Part shown: positions 1 to 8,401 of the stretch, one piece after another | Layout of the letters: the number at the start of each line of letters is the position of its first letter | How positions within the stretch are numbered: the first letter of the stretch is position 1 | Assembly (NCBI GenBank): GCA_012518555.1 | Contig: JAAYRW010000013.1 | Span: 1 to 36,687 of the forward strand | Origin: Tissierellia bacterium | GTDB lineage: Bacteria; Bacillota; Clostridia; Tissierellales; Sedimentibacteraceae | Direction of reading: 5' to 3' | DNA length: 36,687 bases | Translations under genes and position numbers: made by a program | Notes under the pieces: model-generated | The model's input: the letters and a program-made list of their open reading frames with translations, nothing else | Told to the model about the DNA's origin: nothing | Databases searched by the model: none

Positions 1-504
1 ACTATATTAGGAGAAATTAAAAAATATTTCAGAGATAAAGGTTGGGCTGTTAAAGTTCCAAGAAAAATCCAGGAAATATCAAAAAAAGTTAATGAATATA
101 GTAATATATTGGCCAGCCAACTACATAGAGCACCTACTATTAAAGAAATTGCTGAATATGCCAACAGTACAGAAGAAGAAGTATTGGAAGCATTCGAAGC
201 CGGTAAAATGTTTAATTCTCAATCTCTCGATGAAAAATTCGATAATTCCGGTGATGACAGTGATATGTCCTTAATGGATGTACTAGGGGATGAAGACAAA
301 TATTATAGACAGATTGAAAATGAAGATTTCATTAATAAATCAATGGAAAAATTAAATGATTTAGAAAGAAATATAATTATTAAAAGATTTTATGAAAGTA
401 AAACACAAAGTGAAATAGCCAAAGAATTGAACATATCCCAGATGACGGTATCGAGAATAGAAAAAAGATCTTTGGAAAAATTAAGAATTGAATTCTACAA
501 ATAA
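1..504 (+). CDS. SigB-type RNA polymerase sigma factor, 5'-truncated by window edge
   Basis: The reading frame is open from base 1, so this is the C-terminal 167 residues of a longer protein; the track start at 109 is an internal TTG. The first residues, ILGEIKKYFRDKGWAVKVP, are the end of sigma region 2/start of region 3 of SigB/SigF/SigG sigma factors. Region 3 follows (EIAEYANSTEEEVLEA), then region 4 with a helix-turn-helix (TQSEIAKELNISQMTVSRIE) that reads the -35 element. The segment between regions 3 and 4 and the ISQMTVSRIEKRSLEKLR ending resemble SigB more than the forespore factors, so a general-stress or alternative role is my inference. A strong AGGAGG and the UPF0182 gene follow 18 bp later, suggesting co-transcription. 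Anti-sigma genes (rsbV/rsbW type) would be expected upstream, outside the window. Confidence 0.85.
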   Translation, partial: TILGEIKKYFRDKGWAVKVPRKIQEISKKVNEYSNILASQLHRAPTIKEIAEYANSTEEEVLEAFEAGKMFNSQSLDEKFDNSGDDSDMSLMDVLGDEDKYYRQIENEDFINKSMEKLNDLERNIIIKRFYESKTQSEIAKELNISQMTVSRIEKRSLEKLRIEFYK

Positions 505-522
505 TGAAAAGAGGAGGCGATT

Positions 523-3306
523 ATGAAAAATAAAGGCAAATTCTTTGTCATGGGTATGGTAGCAATTATATTTATTGCATTAAACTCTTTTGGCAGTTTA
601 GTAAGATTTGCAACTAACTATTTATGGTTTAAAGAAGTCGGTTATACGAAAACCTTTTTTACAAAAATTAAGGCACAAATAACCATAGGTATTCCTATCT
701 TTATAGTTTTAGCTATCTTAATTTATATATTTATTAGAAAACTAAAAAAGAAATACGATGCAGAATCAGAAATAATAGATGTATCTTTTAACAAAAAGAT
801 AAATTTATATATTAAATTAATATCTATAGTACTTAGTTTCATAATAACAAGCAATATAGTATCTACTATGTGGTTTGAAATTCTTCAATATATTAAGGGT
901 GGAAGTTTTAATATAAGAGATCCAATTTTTAATAATGATATAAGCTTTTATGTTTTTAAGTTACCGCTTATTAATACAGCAGTAAATTCAATTATATCTT
1001 TGCTCTTCCTCCTTGTAGTAGTAACCGTGGTGTTTTATGGATATCTTGCTATTAGAGATAGTTTAAAAAATATTTCTCAACAATTTGAAAATGTTCAACA
1101 ATTTCCTCGCCAACAGATAGATTTAAGCAAGGTCTTAAATAAGAAATTTGCTGAAAAAATTATAAAGCAACTTTCAATAATAGGTTTTTTTATATTTGTA
1201 TTTTTAGGTATTAGAAATGCATTAAGATGTTATGAATTGCTGTATTCACAGTTAGGAAGAGTATTTGGAGCAGGATATACAGACATTAATATAACTTTAA
1301 ATTTATACAGAATATTAGCTGTAGGATGTATAGTTGCAGCTATAACATTTTTTGTTGGTTCAAGAAAAAGAAATTTAAAGCTTTCATTGTCAGTTCCTGC
1401 CATTCTTATATTTATTTCAATTATAGGAACGGTAATAGCCGGTGGAATAGAGAAATTTGTTGTAGAGCCGGATCAATTATCTAAAGAAACTAAGTACATG
1501 GAGTATAGTATAAAACATACTCAGAATGCTTATAAATTAGATAATGTAAGAACTATAGAATTTCCTGCAAATGAAAATTTAACAATTGAAGATATAAAAA
1601 ATAATCCTGAAGTAATAGAAAATGTAAGAATAAACGATCAAGAGCCATTAATTCAAGTTTATAATCAATTACAAGGAATAAGACCCTACTATGTATTTAA
1701 TGATGTAGATGTAGACAGATATATAATTGATGGTGTATATAGGCAAGTTTTCCTTTCTGCAAGAGAACTTGATCAAGGAAGGTTAAATGAACAAGCTAGA
1801 ACTTGGGTTAATCAATATTTAAAATATACTCACGGTTATGGTATAGCCGTATCTACAGTAAATAATGTTACACCTCAGGGACAGCCGGAAATTTTCGTTA
1901 GAAACATTCCCCCTACCACAGAGACAGATTTTGTAATTGCTAGACCGGAAATATATTTTGGTGAAAGAACTAATAACTATGTAATTATAAATACTGATGA
2001 AAAAGAATTCGACTATCCTTCAGGAGCCGATAATGTTGAAACTACTTACCAAGGTAAAGCAGGAATTAATCTTTCTTTTTTGAACAGACTATTGTTCAGT
2101 ATTAGAGAAGGTAGCTATAGAATTATGATTTCTAACAACATAGACAGTAGTTCAAGGATATTGATTAATAGAAATATAATTCAAAGAGTACAGGAAATAG
2201 CCCCCTTTATTTACTACGATCCTGATCCCTACATAGTTGTAAATCAAGATGATGGAAAAATGTATTGGATTATAGAAGGATTTACTGTAAGCGATAGATA
2301 TCCTTATTCACAGCCTACAGATTTATTTATACAAGGATGGGATGTAAATTATATTAGGAATTCCGTAAAAGTAGTTATAGATGCATATAATGGAACAGTA
2401 GATTTTTATATAGCAGATGAAGAAGATCCTATAATTAATGCTTATGATAAAATTTTTACTGACTTATTAAAGCCCATCAGTCAAATGCCGGAAGGAATTA
2501 GAAGGCACGTAAGATATTCACAAGAATTCTTCGATATACAGACAGATATGTATAGATTGTATCATATTACGAATCCTACAGTTTTCTTTGGAAGAGAAGA
2601 CTACTGGGATGTGGCCAAAGAAAAATATATGAATCAAGGAGAGGAACCTGCCGGCTCAAGTTATTTAATGTTTAAATTACCTGAAGAAGAAAATGTAGAA
2701 TTTTTATTAACTACCCAATATACACCTCAAAATAAGGATAATATGATATCATTATTTGTAGCCCGGAACGATGGTGAAAACTATGGAGAACTGGTACTTT
2801 ATGAATTACCTAAAACTAAAACTATACCAGGACCAAGTATGATAGAAACCAAAATAGACCAAGATACAAATATATCTTCTCAACTTACCTTGTGGAGTCA
2901 AATGGGTTCAACTGTATTAAGAGGAAATACAGTAATTATTCCTATAGAAGAGTCTCTACTCTATGTAGAACCTATATATTTGAAATCAGATACAGATAGT
3001 AACTTCCCAGAAATGAAGATGGTAGTTTTATCATACGGTGATAGAATATTAATGGAACCTACATTAGATAGAGCTATAGAAAAACTTTTCGGTGTATCTG
3101 AACAAAGGCCCCAAAGGCCAGAAAGACCGGATCAAGGGGAAACAGATTATACAGATGTGGATATAACAGGCTTAATAAATAGCGCAAACCAAGTATTCAA
3201 CGATGCTAATGAAGCTTCCAAAGAAGGAAATTGGGCAGAGTACGGTAGGAAACTTGAAGAATTAGAAAGAATATTAAATCAATTAAACCAATTAATAAAT
3301 GAATAA
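523..3306 (+). CDS. UPF0182 family large membrane protein
   Basis: This 927-residue protein matches the UPF0182 family (usually about 900-1000 aa) in length and layout. About seven hydrophobic segments occupy the first ~320 residues, including a conserved early stretch (FATNYLWFKEVGYTKTFFTK). They are followed by a ~550-residue domain predicted to be extracytoplasmic, with family-like segments such as GIRPYYVFNDVDVDRY and an acidic tail of low-complexity Gln/Asn/Glu residues. The function of the family is unknown. The ATG at 523 is preceded by GAGGAGG. The gene lies 18 bp behind the SigB-type sigma factor and ends at a hairpin terminator. Nothing looks broken. Confidence 0.9.
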   Translation: MKNKGKFFVMGMVAIIFIALNSFGSLVRFATNYLWFKEVGYTKTFFTKIKAQITIGIPIFIVLAILIYIFIRKLKKKYDAESEIIDVSFNKKINLYIKLISIVLSFIITSNIVSTMWFEILQYIKGGSFNIRDPIFNNDISFYVFKLPLINTAVNSIISLLFLLVVVTVVFYGYLAIRDSLKNISQQFENVQQFPRQQIDLSKVLNKKFAEKIIKQLSIIGFFIFVFLGIRNALRCYELLYSQLGRVFGAGYTDINITLNLYRILAVGCIVAAITFFVGSRKRNLKLSLSVPAILIFISIIGTVIAGGIEKFVVEPDQLSKETKYMEYSIKHTQNAYKLDNVRTIEFPANENLTIEDIKNNPEVIENVRINDQEPLIQVYNQLQGIRPYYVFNDVDVDRYIIDGVYRQVFLSARELDQGRLNEQARTWVNQYLKYTHGYGIAVSTVNNVTPQGQPEIFVRNIPPTTETDFVIARPEIYFGERTNNYVIINTDEKEFDYPSGADNVETTYQGKAGINLSFLNRLLFSIREGSYRIMISNNIDSSSRILINRNIIQRVQEIAPFIYYDPDPYIVVNQDDGKMYWIIEGFTVSDRYPYSQPTDLFIQGWDVNYIRNSVKVVIDAYNGTVDFYIADEEDPIINAYDKIFTDLLKPISQMPEGIRRHVRYSQEFFDIQTDMYRLYHITNPTVFFGREDYWDVAKEKYMNQGEEPAGSSYLMFKLPEEENVEFLLTTQYTPQNKDNMISLFVARNDGENYGELVLYELPKTKTIPGPSMIETKIDQDTNISSQLTLWSQMGSTVLRGNTVIIPIEESLLYVEPIYLKSDTDSNFPEMKMVVLSYGDRILMEPTLDRAIEKLFGVSEQRPQRPERPDQGETDYTDVDITGLINSANQVFNDANEASKEGNWAEYGRKLEELERILNQLNQLINE

Positions 3307-3309
3307 AAT

Positions 3310-3345
3310 AAAAATATAGCCATGAAAAACCATGGCTATATTTTT
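3310..3345. terminator. Bidirectional hairpin terminator between convergent genes
   Basis: A perfect 15-bp stem (AAAAATATAGCCATG paired with CATGGCTATATTTTT) with a 6-base loop. It has A-rich and T-rich arms, so it can end transcription in both directions. It sits between the UPF0182 gene (+) and the P1-family peptidase gene (-), which converge here. Confidence 0.9.
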
Positions 3346-3362
3346 ATTTTATATATTTTATT

Positions 3363-4379
3363 TTAAAGAAATTCCTTTAATCCTTTTGCTTTTTCTAAAT
3401 ATCCTACAGTAGTTTTTCCGTGGTAAAGAGAGCTAATAATAGATTCTTCAACAGCTTCCACAGCAGCTTCAAAGATTTTATCTAATTTATCATCATGGAC
3501 CATTTTAATTTCTATAATTTCTTTATTGCTATAGTGTGGAATTCGGTTGGCAGTAGAAAAAGCTATTGCTATATCACCGCTTCCATTACCTATGAAAGAA
3601 CCGGTTCTACCTAAGGAAATTGCAGAACGTTTAGCTATTCTCTTTAACTGTCTTTCATTTAGAGGAATATCTGTTCCTATAATAATTATAATTGAACCTT
3701 CATCTTTTGTAGATTTAGCCTTTATTTTTCTCCCTAAATAGTTTTCTCCAATCATTAAATTTTCAGGAGAACCATAATTAGATAATACTAAAGCCCCTAC
3801 AGTATATTCCTTACCTTCAATTTCTACTATCCTTGAAGCAGACCCTATACCGCCTTTAAGGCCGAAACAATACATTCCCGTCCCAGCACCTACGCCACCT
3901 TCTTTAAAGTCTTCAGAAGGCGAATTAAGAGCTTTAAGGACATCTTCTTCATGCACATGGAGACCACGAATATCATTTAGCTTGCCGTCATTACATTCAG
4001 TAACTAAACAATTTACCGTTCCTGTAGTAGTTCCTATATCTTGGTTTTGATTTAACATATACTTAACTAATGCAGTAGTAGCAGTTCCTACACTTAGAGT
4101 ATTAGTCATAAGGATAGGTGTTTCAATAGTTCCTAATTCTTCTACTTGTAATAAGCCTACACTTTTGCCAAAACCGTTTAAGACTGCTACACCTGCCATA
4201 ACTTTATCTTGAAAAATATTTCCATGGTGGGGAAATACTACGGTGACACCGGTATTAACATTTTCTCTTTGTATAGTAACATGACCTACCCTTACAGCAT
4301 CTATATCTGTAATAAGATTTTTCTTACCCTTTCTATATTTATTAAAAAGATTTATTCCGCTATTACTTGGTAAACCCAT
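3363..4379 (-). CDS. P1 family (DmpA/BapA-like) self-cleaving aminopeptidase
   Basis: This 338-residue protein belongs to the DmpA/BapA group of N-terminal-nucleophile peptidases (MEROPS S58, DmpA fold), which autocleave before a serine and remove N-terminal residues from small peptides, amides or beta-peptides. Seen in sequence: LITDIDAVRVGHVT near the N-terminus, GGVGAGTGMYCFGLKGGIG (about 161-179), Gly228-Ser229 in DEGSIIIII as the likely cleavage site and nucleophile, and Ser267 in GNGSGD, 38 residues later. The same spacing separates the known catalytic serines Ser250 and Ser288 of BapA. The predicted beta chain after Ser229 would be 110 residues. The start is an ATG behind AAAGGAGGAAAAC. 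The actual substrate cannot be read from the sequence. It is a single gene between converging and diverging neighbours. Confidence 0.88.
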   Translation of the reverse strand: MGLPSNSGINLFNKYRKGKKNLITDIDAVRVGHVTIQRENVNTGVTVVFPHHGNIFQDKVMAGVAVLNGFGKSVGLLQVEELGTIETPILMTNTLSVGTATTALVKYMLNQNQDIGTTTGTVNCLVTECNDGKLNDIRGLHVHEEDVLKALNSPSEDFKEGGVGAGTGMYCFGLKGGIGSASRIVEIEGKEYTVGALVLSNYGSPENLMIGENYLGRKIKAKSTKDEGSIIIIIGTDIPLNERQLKRIAKRSAISLGRTGSFIGNGSGDIAIAFSTANRIPHYSNKEIIEIKMVHDDKLDKIFEAAVEAVEESIISSLYHGKTTVGYLEKAKGLKEFL

Positions 4380-4495
4380 GTTTTCCTCCTTTAAAAATAC
4401 ATTAACTGATTAAAGTATATCATATTTGGAATTATTTATATATAAATTCTTAATTAAAAAGATGGACAATGGTCAAGAAAAGCAAGAAAAAGATG

Positions 4496-4523
4496 TTGAA
4501 ATATGAATCTTTTTGTATATAAT
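4496..4523 (+). promoter_or_regulatory. Candidate sigma-A promoter of the cidA/cidB-type pair
   Basis: TTGAAA at 4496-4501 and TATAAT at 4518-4523 are separated by 16 bp. Transcription would begin near 4530, only about 12 bases before the chosen ATG at 4542, so the leader would be very short and mostly ribosome-binding site. It also argues against the ORF-track start at 4503, which lies inside the promoter. Confidence 0.45.
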
Positions 4524-4541
4524 GATAGGAAGGAGATTAAG

Positions 4542-4919
4542 ATGAAAAAAATTATAAAAACATTAATTCAACTATCCATAATTCTACTTATATATTTTGT
4601 GGGAAACTTTATAAGTAGTTTAATAGAGAATATCATAGTTATTCCCGGAAATATTATAGGAATGGTATTGCTTTTCATACTATTAGCTACTGGGCTAATA
4701 AAACTTTCCATGATTGAAGAAACAGGAGACTTTATTATTAGATATATGGGATTTTTCTTTGTGCCACTTACGGTAAGTTTAGTGGAGTCCTATAATTTAA
4801 TAGAAAGCAGTATTTTTCAAATAGTAATTATTTTATTTATATCCTGTACTACTGTAATGTTTTTTTCTGCAAAAGTTACAGATTATTTAATTTCATTTAG
4901 GGAGAAAAACAATGACTAA
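4542..4919 (+). CDS. CidA/LrgA family holin-like membrane protein
   Basis: A 125-residue protein with four hydrophobic segments, matching the CidA/LrgA family (usually 120-150 aa), small membrane proteins that influence murein hydrolase activity, cell lysis or metabolite export. The segment PGNIIGMVLLFILLATG is typical of the family's second membrane helix region. I start it at 4542 because AGGAAGGAG lies just upstream; the ORF-track start at 4503 has no ribosome site and falls in the promoter. Its stop overlaps the start of the LrgB-like gene by 8 bp, the usual arrangement for this two-gene system. I cannot tell Cid from Lrg by sequence alone. Confidence 0.85.
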   Translation: MKKIIKTLIQLSIILLIYFVGNFISSLIENIIVIPGNIIGMVLLFILLATGLIKLSMIEETGDFIIRYMGFFFVPLTVSLVESYNLIESSIFQIVIILFISCTTVMFFSAKVTDYLISFREKNND

Positions 4920-5589
4920 TATTATTATTTCGATTTTATTTATTTTACTTACAATAATATTGTATAAGTTCAGTATTTATATTAATAAAAAATTCAAAAA
5001 TACATTTTTAAATCCAATACTAGTTTCTGCTCTTATTATAGTTTTAATTTTAAAGATTTTTAACATACCTTATTCGGAATACTATAAGGGAGGAAAAGTA
5101 ATACTCAGTGGATTAGGACCTATAGTAGTAGTTTTAGCCATACCCCTTTATAGAAATAGATATACTATATTAAAAAATTTCATTCCCATTATAGGTGGAA
5201 TAATAGTCAGTATAATTACAACATTTGTATCTATAATACTTTTATGTAAATTATTTAAAATAGATGAAATGATTTTCCTTTCCCTATTATCAAAATCTGT
5301 TACTACTCCCGTAGCTATAGAATCAACAAAACTTTTAGGGGGAAATGAAGCTATTACTGTTGCGGCAGCAATAATTACAGGTATAATTGGAGCTGCAATT
5401 GCTCCTATAATTATGAAGTATGGCAAAATTAAAAATAATATTGCAAAAGGCATAGGTATTGGTGCATCCTCTCATGCCATAGGTACTTCTAAAGCTGTGG
5501 AAATTAACGAAGAAGTAGGAGCTGCCAGCAGTGTTGCAATTGGAGTTACAGGATTTTTAACTATAATAGCAGTTATTATTTTTTCATAG
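4912..5589 (+). CDS. CidB/LrgB family membrane protein
   Basis: A 225-residue multi-spanning membrane protein of the LrgB/CidB family, the partner of the preceding CidA/LrgA-like protein. Family segments are visible: LSLLSKSVTTPVAIESTK (about 124-141) and GIGIGASSHAIGTSKA (about 180-195), both conserved in LrgB proteins. The ATG overlaps the end of the upstream gene, so the two are translationally coupled. The family is linked to control of autolysis in Staphylococcus and to glycolate or pyruvate transport in other organisms; which applies here is not visible. No LytTR- or LysR-type regulator, often found beside this pair, lies next to it. Confidence 0.87.
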   Translation: MTNIIISILFILLTIILYKFSIYINKKFKNTFLNPILVSALIIVLILKIFNIPYSEYYKGGKVILSGLGPIVVVLAIPLYRNRYTILKNFIPIIGGIIVSIITTFVSIILLCKLFKIDEMIFLSLLSKSVTTPVAIESTKLLGGNEAITVAAAIITGIIGAAIAPIIMKYGKIKNNIAKGIGIGASSHAIGTSKAVEINEEVGAASSVAIGVTGFLTIIAVIIFS

Positions 5590-5597
5590 GAGGCAAG

Positions 5598-6113
5598 ATG
5601 AACATACATTTAACGAAAATTCAAGAAAAAGATATGGAATACATATATAAATGGTTATCAGACAGTGAGTTTTTAAAATACTATGACTACTATCCCCCAC
5701 TTCCCCAATCTAAAAAGGAAGTTGATAAAACATTTCATTATTACGAAAACAGTGGAAAGTCCATAGTATTTGCAGTTAGAAAAGAAAATAAAACTATAGG
5801 TATAGCAGGTTTTGACGATATAATTAAAGCAAATAAAGTTGCAACTTTATTTATAGGATTAGGAGACAAAAATCAAAGAGGCAAAGGTTATGGAACTGAA
5901 ACTATGAAGTTACTATTAAATTACGGATTTAATGAATTAAATCTCCATAGAATTCAACTTAATGTTTTAAGTTTTAATGAAGGAGCCATTGCCTTATACA
6001 GTAAATTAGGATTTAAAAAAGAAGGTGTATTAAGAGAGTTCGTTTTAAGAGAGGGTAAAAGATACGATTTATTTTATTATGGATTACTAAAAGAAGAGTG
6101 GCTTGAAACTTGA
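5598..6113 (+). CDS. GNAT family N-acetyltransferase (RimJ/RimL-like)
   Basis: A 171-residue GNAT-fold acetyltransferase that would transfer an acetyl group from acetyl-CoA to an amine. The acetyl-CoA pyrophosphate-binding loop is seen as GDKNQRGKGYGTETMKLLL (Q/RxxGxG/A, motif A). Motif B is LHRIQLNVLSFNEGAIALYSKLGF, followed by the typical ending KEGVLREFVLREGKRYDLFYYGLL. These features are closest to the RimJ/RimL/SpeG-like subgroup (acetyltransf_3 type), but the substrate (protein N-terminus, polyamine or antibiotic) cannot be assigned. It starts 8 bp after the LrgB-like gene behind AGGAGG, so it is probably the third gene of that operon. Confidence 0.87.
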   Translation: MNIHLTKIQEKDMEYIYKWLSDSEFLKYYDYYPPLPQSKKEVDKTFHYYENSGKSIVFAVRKENKTIGIAGFDDIIKANKVATLFIGLGDKNQRGKGYGTETMKLLLNYGFNELNLHRIQLNVLSFNEGAIALYSKLGFKKEGVLREFVLREGKRYDLFYYGLLKEEWLET

Positions 6114-6193
6114 AACAATTTTATGAGACTATGACACTAATGATTGATTTTGCAATGTTAGTTGCAGTTATCATAAATGGGCAAAAAAAATAA
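6110..6193 (+). pseudogene. Remnant of a small holin-like (Hol_Tox/TxpA-type) toxin gene
   Basis: One frame reads KQFYETMTLMIDFAMLVAV and then IINGQKK before a stop. It aligns directly with the intact small toxin at 32025-32144 (TYEAIKLMIEFAILVLAIVDGQK): YE, LMI, FA, LV and GQK are shared at the same spacing. This copy has no ATG before the YE motif. It could begin only at a TTG (6110) overlapping the GNAT stop, or at the internal ATG at 6131, and neither has a good ribosome site. The C-terminal tail of the intact copy is missing. I read it as a decayed copy; a very short live peptide cannot be excluded. The hairpin after it now serves trxA on the other strand. Confidence 0.6.
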
Positions 6194-6218
6194 TTACCCT
6201 GCGACACCAGGGTAATTA
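6191..6218 (-). terminator. Terminator of the ccdA-trxB-trxA operon
   Basis: Read on the minus strand, a 10-bp perfect stem (TAATTACCCT / AGGGTAATTA, 8-base loop) is followed by TTTTTTTT. It lies 7 bp after the trxA stop. The plus-strand side has no T-run, so it works only leftward. By position it corresponds to the antisense-RNA terminator of the intact toxin module at 32.1 kb. Confidence 0.9.
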
Positions 6219-6224
6219 AGTTCT

Positions 6225-6554
6225 TTAAGCTATATTACTGTCAATCATATTTGCGAAAGAAGACATAGGCTTTACTCCTATTTCTTTAGAAGCAACTTTT
6301 CCTTCTTTAAAAAATATTACTGTTGGAATACTTTGTATACCATAGCGAATAGATAACTCTTGTTGATCATCAACATTTACCTTTGCTACCCTTACTTTTT
6401 CACTGTATTTGTCTGCAATTTCGTCGATTACAGGTGCAACCATTCTACAGGGAGCACACCAAGCTGCCCAAAAATCCACAAGGACATACCTGTTATTTTT
6501 AATTAGTTCATCAAACTCTTGAGTACTGTTTACATTTTTTATTTTTTTTGACAT
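6225..6554 (-). CDS. trxA: Thioredoxin
   Basis: A 109-residue cytoplasmic thioredoxin of standard length. The fold signature is clear: FWAAWCAPCRMVAP with redox cysteines C33 and C36, and the cis-proline loop SIPTVIFF (P77). The active-site pair is CAPC rather than the usual CGPC, which can shift redox potential; the effect here is unknown. It is the last gene of a three-gene minus-strand operon, one base from the thioredoxin reductase stop, so its reductant is presumably that enzyme. The adjacent ccdA suggests electrons are also passed across the membrane. Confidence 0.95.
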   Translation of the reverse strand: MSKKIKNVNSTQEFDELIKNNRYVLVDFWAAWCAPCRMVAPVIDEIADKYSEKVRVAKVNVDDQQELSIRYGIQSIPTVIFFKEGKVASKEIGVKPMSSFANMIDSNIA

Positions 6555-6555
6555 C

Positions 6556-7410
6556 TTACCTCTCCTTTTTATCTATTTGTAAAGCTGCATGTTGAGCAGC
6601 AATCAAACCTTCGCTTACAGCCTTTGAAAGCTGAAGGGGTCTACCTGTAATATCACCGGCAGCATATACTCCCTCAATATTTGTTTCCATATTTTTATTT
6701 ACATCTATGAAATTTCCATTTAACTTTAAGCCTTCAATTAATGAAGTAGGTGCTATGGCATCCCTTAAAAGAAAAACTGCATTACAATTAATTTCTTCAT
6801 TACCTAAGTTAACAGCTTCAACAGAATTGCTACCTATAATTTCTGTAATGGTACCTTTAACGAAATTAATATTATTTAGATTTTCAGGTGCAGGTTTTTT
6901 AGAAACAAAAGTTACATTAACACCAATTCCTTGTAAAAAATTCGCCTCTTCCCAAGCATCATTAGATTGATCCCACACTACTACATCTTTTCCTCTGTAG
7001 AGCATTCCATCACAGGTGGCACAGTAACTTACTCCACTACCTAGTAATTTTGATTCACCAGATAATTCTTTTACATTAGATATTCCCATAGTCAATATAA
7101 CTTTTTTCGATTGTGCAATTTCACCATTTATATTCACCATGAAACTATTACCCATGGGAAGAATATTTACTACTTTACCTTCTTCTATTTTAATATTCAT
7201 AGCTTCTGCATGTTCTTTAAATTTATCCATTAGTTCTTTACCGCTTATATTGTAAAAACCTAAGTGGTTATCTACCCGTTCAGCTTTGGACAAATAATTT
7301 TCCCTATTTGAAAATATTCGTACTGTCTTTCCTCTGGCAAGAGCATTTACAGCTGCTGACAGTCCTGCAGGCCCTGCTCCCACTATAATAATATCAACTA
7401 AATTTTCCAT
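6556..7410 (-). CDS. Thioredoxin reductase-like flavoprotein lacking NADPH motifs (FFTR-like)
   Basis: A 284-residue flavoprotein of the TrxB fold. The FAD dinucleotide motif is at the N-terminus (VGAGPAGLSAA, about 10-20), the redox pair is C130/C133 (SYCATCDG), and a second FAD segment is GVYAAGDITG near the end. The NADPH domain is unusual. Where TrxB has GGGxSAxEEA, this protein has WDQSNDAWEEA (about 146-156), and the basic HRRxxxR motif is replaced by VSKKPAPEN. Loss of both motifs is the mark of ferredoxin-dependent flavin thioredoxin reductases (FFTR) known from Clostridium, so ferredoxin rather than NADPH is the probable donor (inference). I use the ATG at 7410 with AGGAAG upstream; the track start is a TTG at 7458 without a ribosome site. 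It sits between ccdA and trxA. Confidence 0.85.
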   Translation of the reverse strand: MENLVDIIIVGAGPAGLSAAVNALARGKTVRIFSNRENYLSKAERVDNHLGFYNISGKELMDKFKEHAEAMNIKIEEGKVVNILPMGNSFMVNINGEIAQSKKVILTMGISNVKELSGESKLLGSGVSYCATCDGMLYRGKDVVVWDQSNDAWEEANFLQGIGVNVTFVSKKPAPENLNNINFVKGTITEIIGSNSVEAVNLGNEEINCNAVFLLRDAIAPTSLIEGLKLNGNFIDVNKNMETNIEGVYAAGDITGRPLQLSKAVSEGLIAAQHAALQIDKKER

Positions 7411-7463
7411 ATATCTTCCTATCGGCTCCTTTACAATTACAATTAATCTTTTTATCAAATTTA

Positions 7464-8186
7464 CTAAAAGGCTAAAATTCTGCTTAAGTTAGCAAAAGTT
7501 CCTGTTAAAGTCATAACACCTATAATAATTAAAATAATTCCTCCAGCCTTTATAGTATATTTTACTAAATTTCTTTTTTCTCTGAAGAAATTCAATGCTT
7601 CCGTAGTGAATAATCCTAATAGTATAAATGGTATTATAAATCCTAAAGCATAAAGTGAAACTAATAAGCTTCCTGCAAAAGTGCTAGCTGCATTAGAAGC
7701 TAAAATTAAAACAGAAGAAAGTGCAGGACCTACACAGGGAGTCCATGCAAAACTGAAAGTAAATCCCATTATATATGCAAGTATTGGATTCATTTTAGCA
7801 TTACTAATATCTAAATAAAATCTTTTTTCCATTTTAAGAAAAGAAAAATTAATTATATTAAGCTGTACTAATCCCATTATAATAATTATTATACCACCTA
7901 TTTGGCTGAATAAAACTCTATTTTTATTAAAAAACATTCCTAAGGCAGAAAAAGATAAACCTAGTAAGAAAAAAACACTAGAAACACCTAAAACAAAAAA
8001 GAAAGTGTTAAAAAGAACTTTTTTTCTTTCATAAGTAATTGTTCCATCACTACTGACTATTTTTCCATTACCTGCTAAATAACCCATGTATACAGGAATT
8101 AAGGGAAGGACACACGGAGAAAAGAAAGATAAAAAGCCTTCTATAAAAACTAATACAGAACTTACATTAGTCGCCATTACTCCCAT
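7464..8186 (-). CDS. ccdA: CcdA/DsbD-type transmembrane thiol-electron transporter
   Basis: A 240-residue protein with about six membrane segments of the CcdA family, which carries reducing equivalents from cytoplasmic thioredoxin to extracytoplasmic thiol proteins. The two conserved cysteine-proline sites are present: SPCVLPLIPVYMGYLAG in the first helix and AWTPCVGPALSSVL in the fourth. I start it at the ATG at 8186, preceded by GGGAGG. The track start at 8237 is ruled out because the sigma-A promoter overlaps it. It is the first gene of an operon with the reductase and thioredoxin, giving a full cytoplasm-to-membrane electron route. No extracytoplasmic acceptor protein is encoded nearby. 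Confidence 0.92.
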   Translation of the reverse strand: MGVMATNVSSVLVFIEGFLSFFSPCVLPLIPVYMGYLAGNGKIVSSDGTITYERKKVLFNTFFFVLGVSSVFFLLGLSFSALGMFFNKNRVLFSQIGGIIIIIMGLVQLNIINFSFLKMEKRFYLDISNAKMNPILAYIMGFTFSFAWTPCVGPALSSVLILASNAASTFAGSLLVSLYALGFIIPFILLGLFTTEALNFFREKRNLVKYTIKAGGIILIIIGVMTLTGTFANLSRILAF

Positions 8187-8216
8187 AACTTCAGCCTCCC
8201 AAACAACATTTTTTTC

Positions 8217-8245
8217 AATATAGCAAAGCAATTCCACTTTGTCAA
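8217..8245 (-). promoter_or_regulatory. Strong sigma-A promoter of ccdA-trxB-trxA
   Basis: On the minus strand TTGACA (8240-8245) and TATATT (8217-8222) are 17 bp apart, with an extended -10 TG (TGCTATATT). Transcription should begin near 8210, leaving a leader of about 25 bases before the ATG at 8186. This fixes the ccdA start downstream of the ORF-track start. Confidence 0.85.
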
Positions 8246-8401
8246 GTTACTAAGTCACAATACAGAATATATAGGATGAGCTATTTGTAACGATTAATGA
8301 AGAAATAGCCTGGAAATAAATATTAATTTTTAAGTTTCAATAAAGAAAAAACTGATATACTATACTCATAGTGATAATATATATGTAAAGGAGCGTATAT
8401 T

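Noticed and set aside
8187-8237. Upstream start of ccdA in the ORF track
   Set aside because: The TTGACA/TATATT promoter spans this start, so it would not be transcribed; GGGAGG precedes the ATG at 8186.
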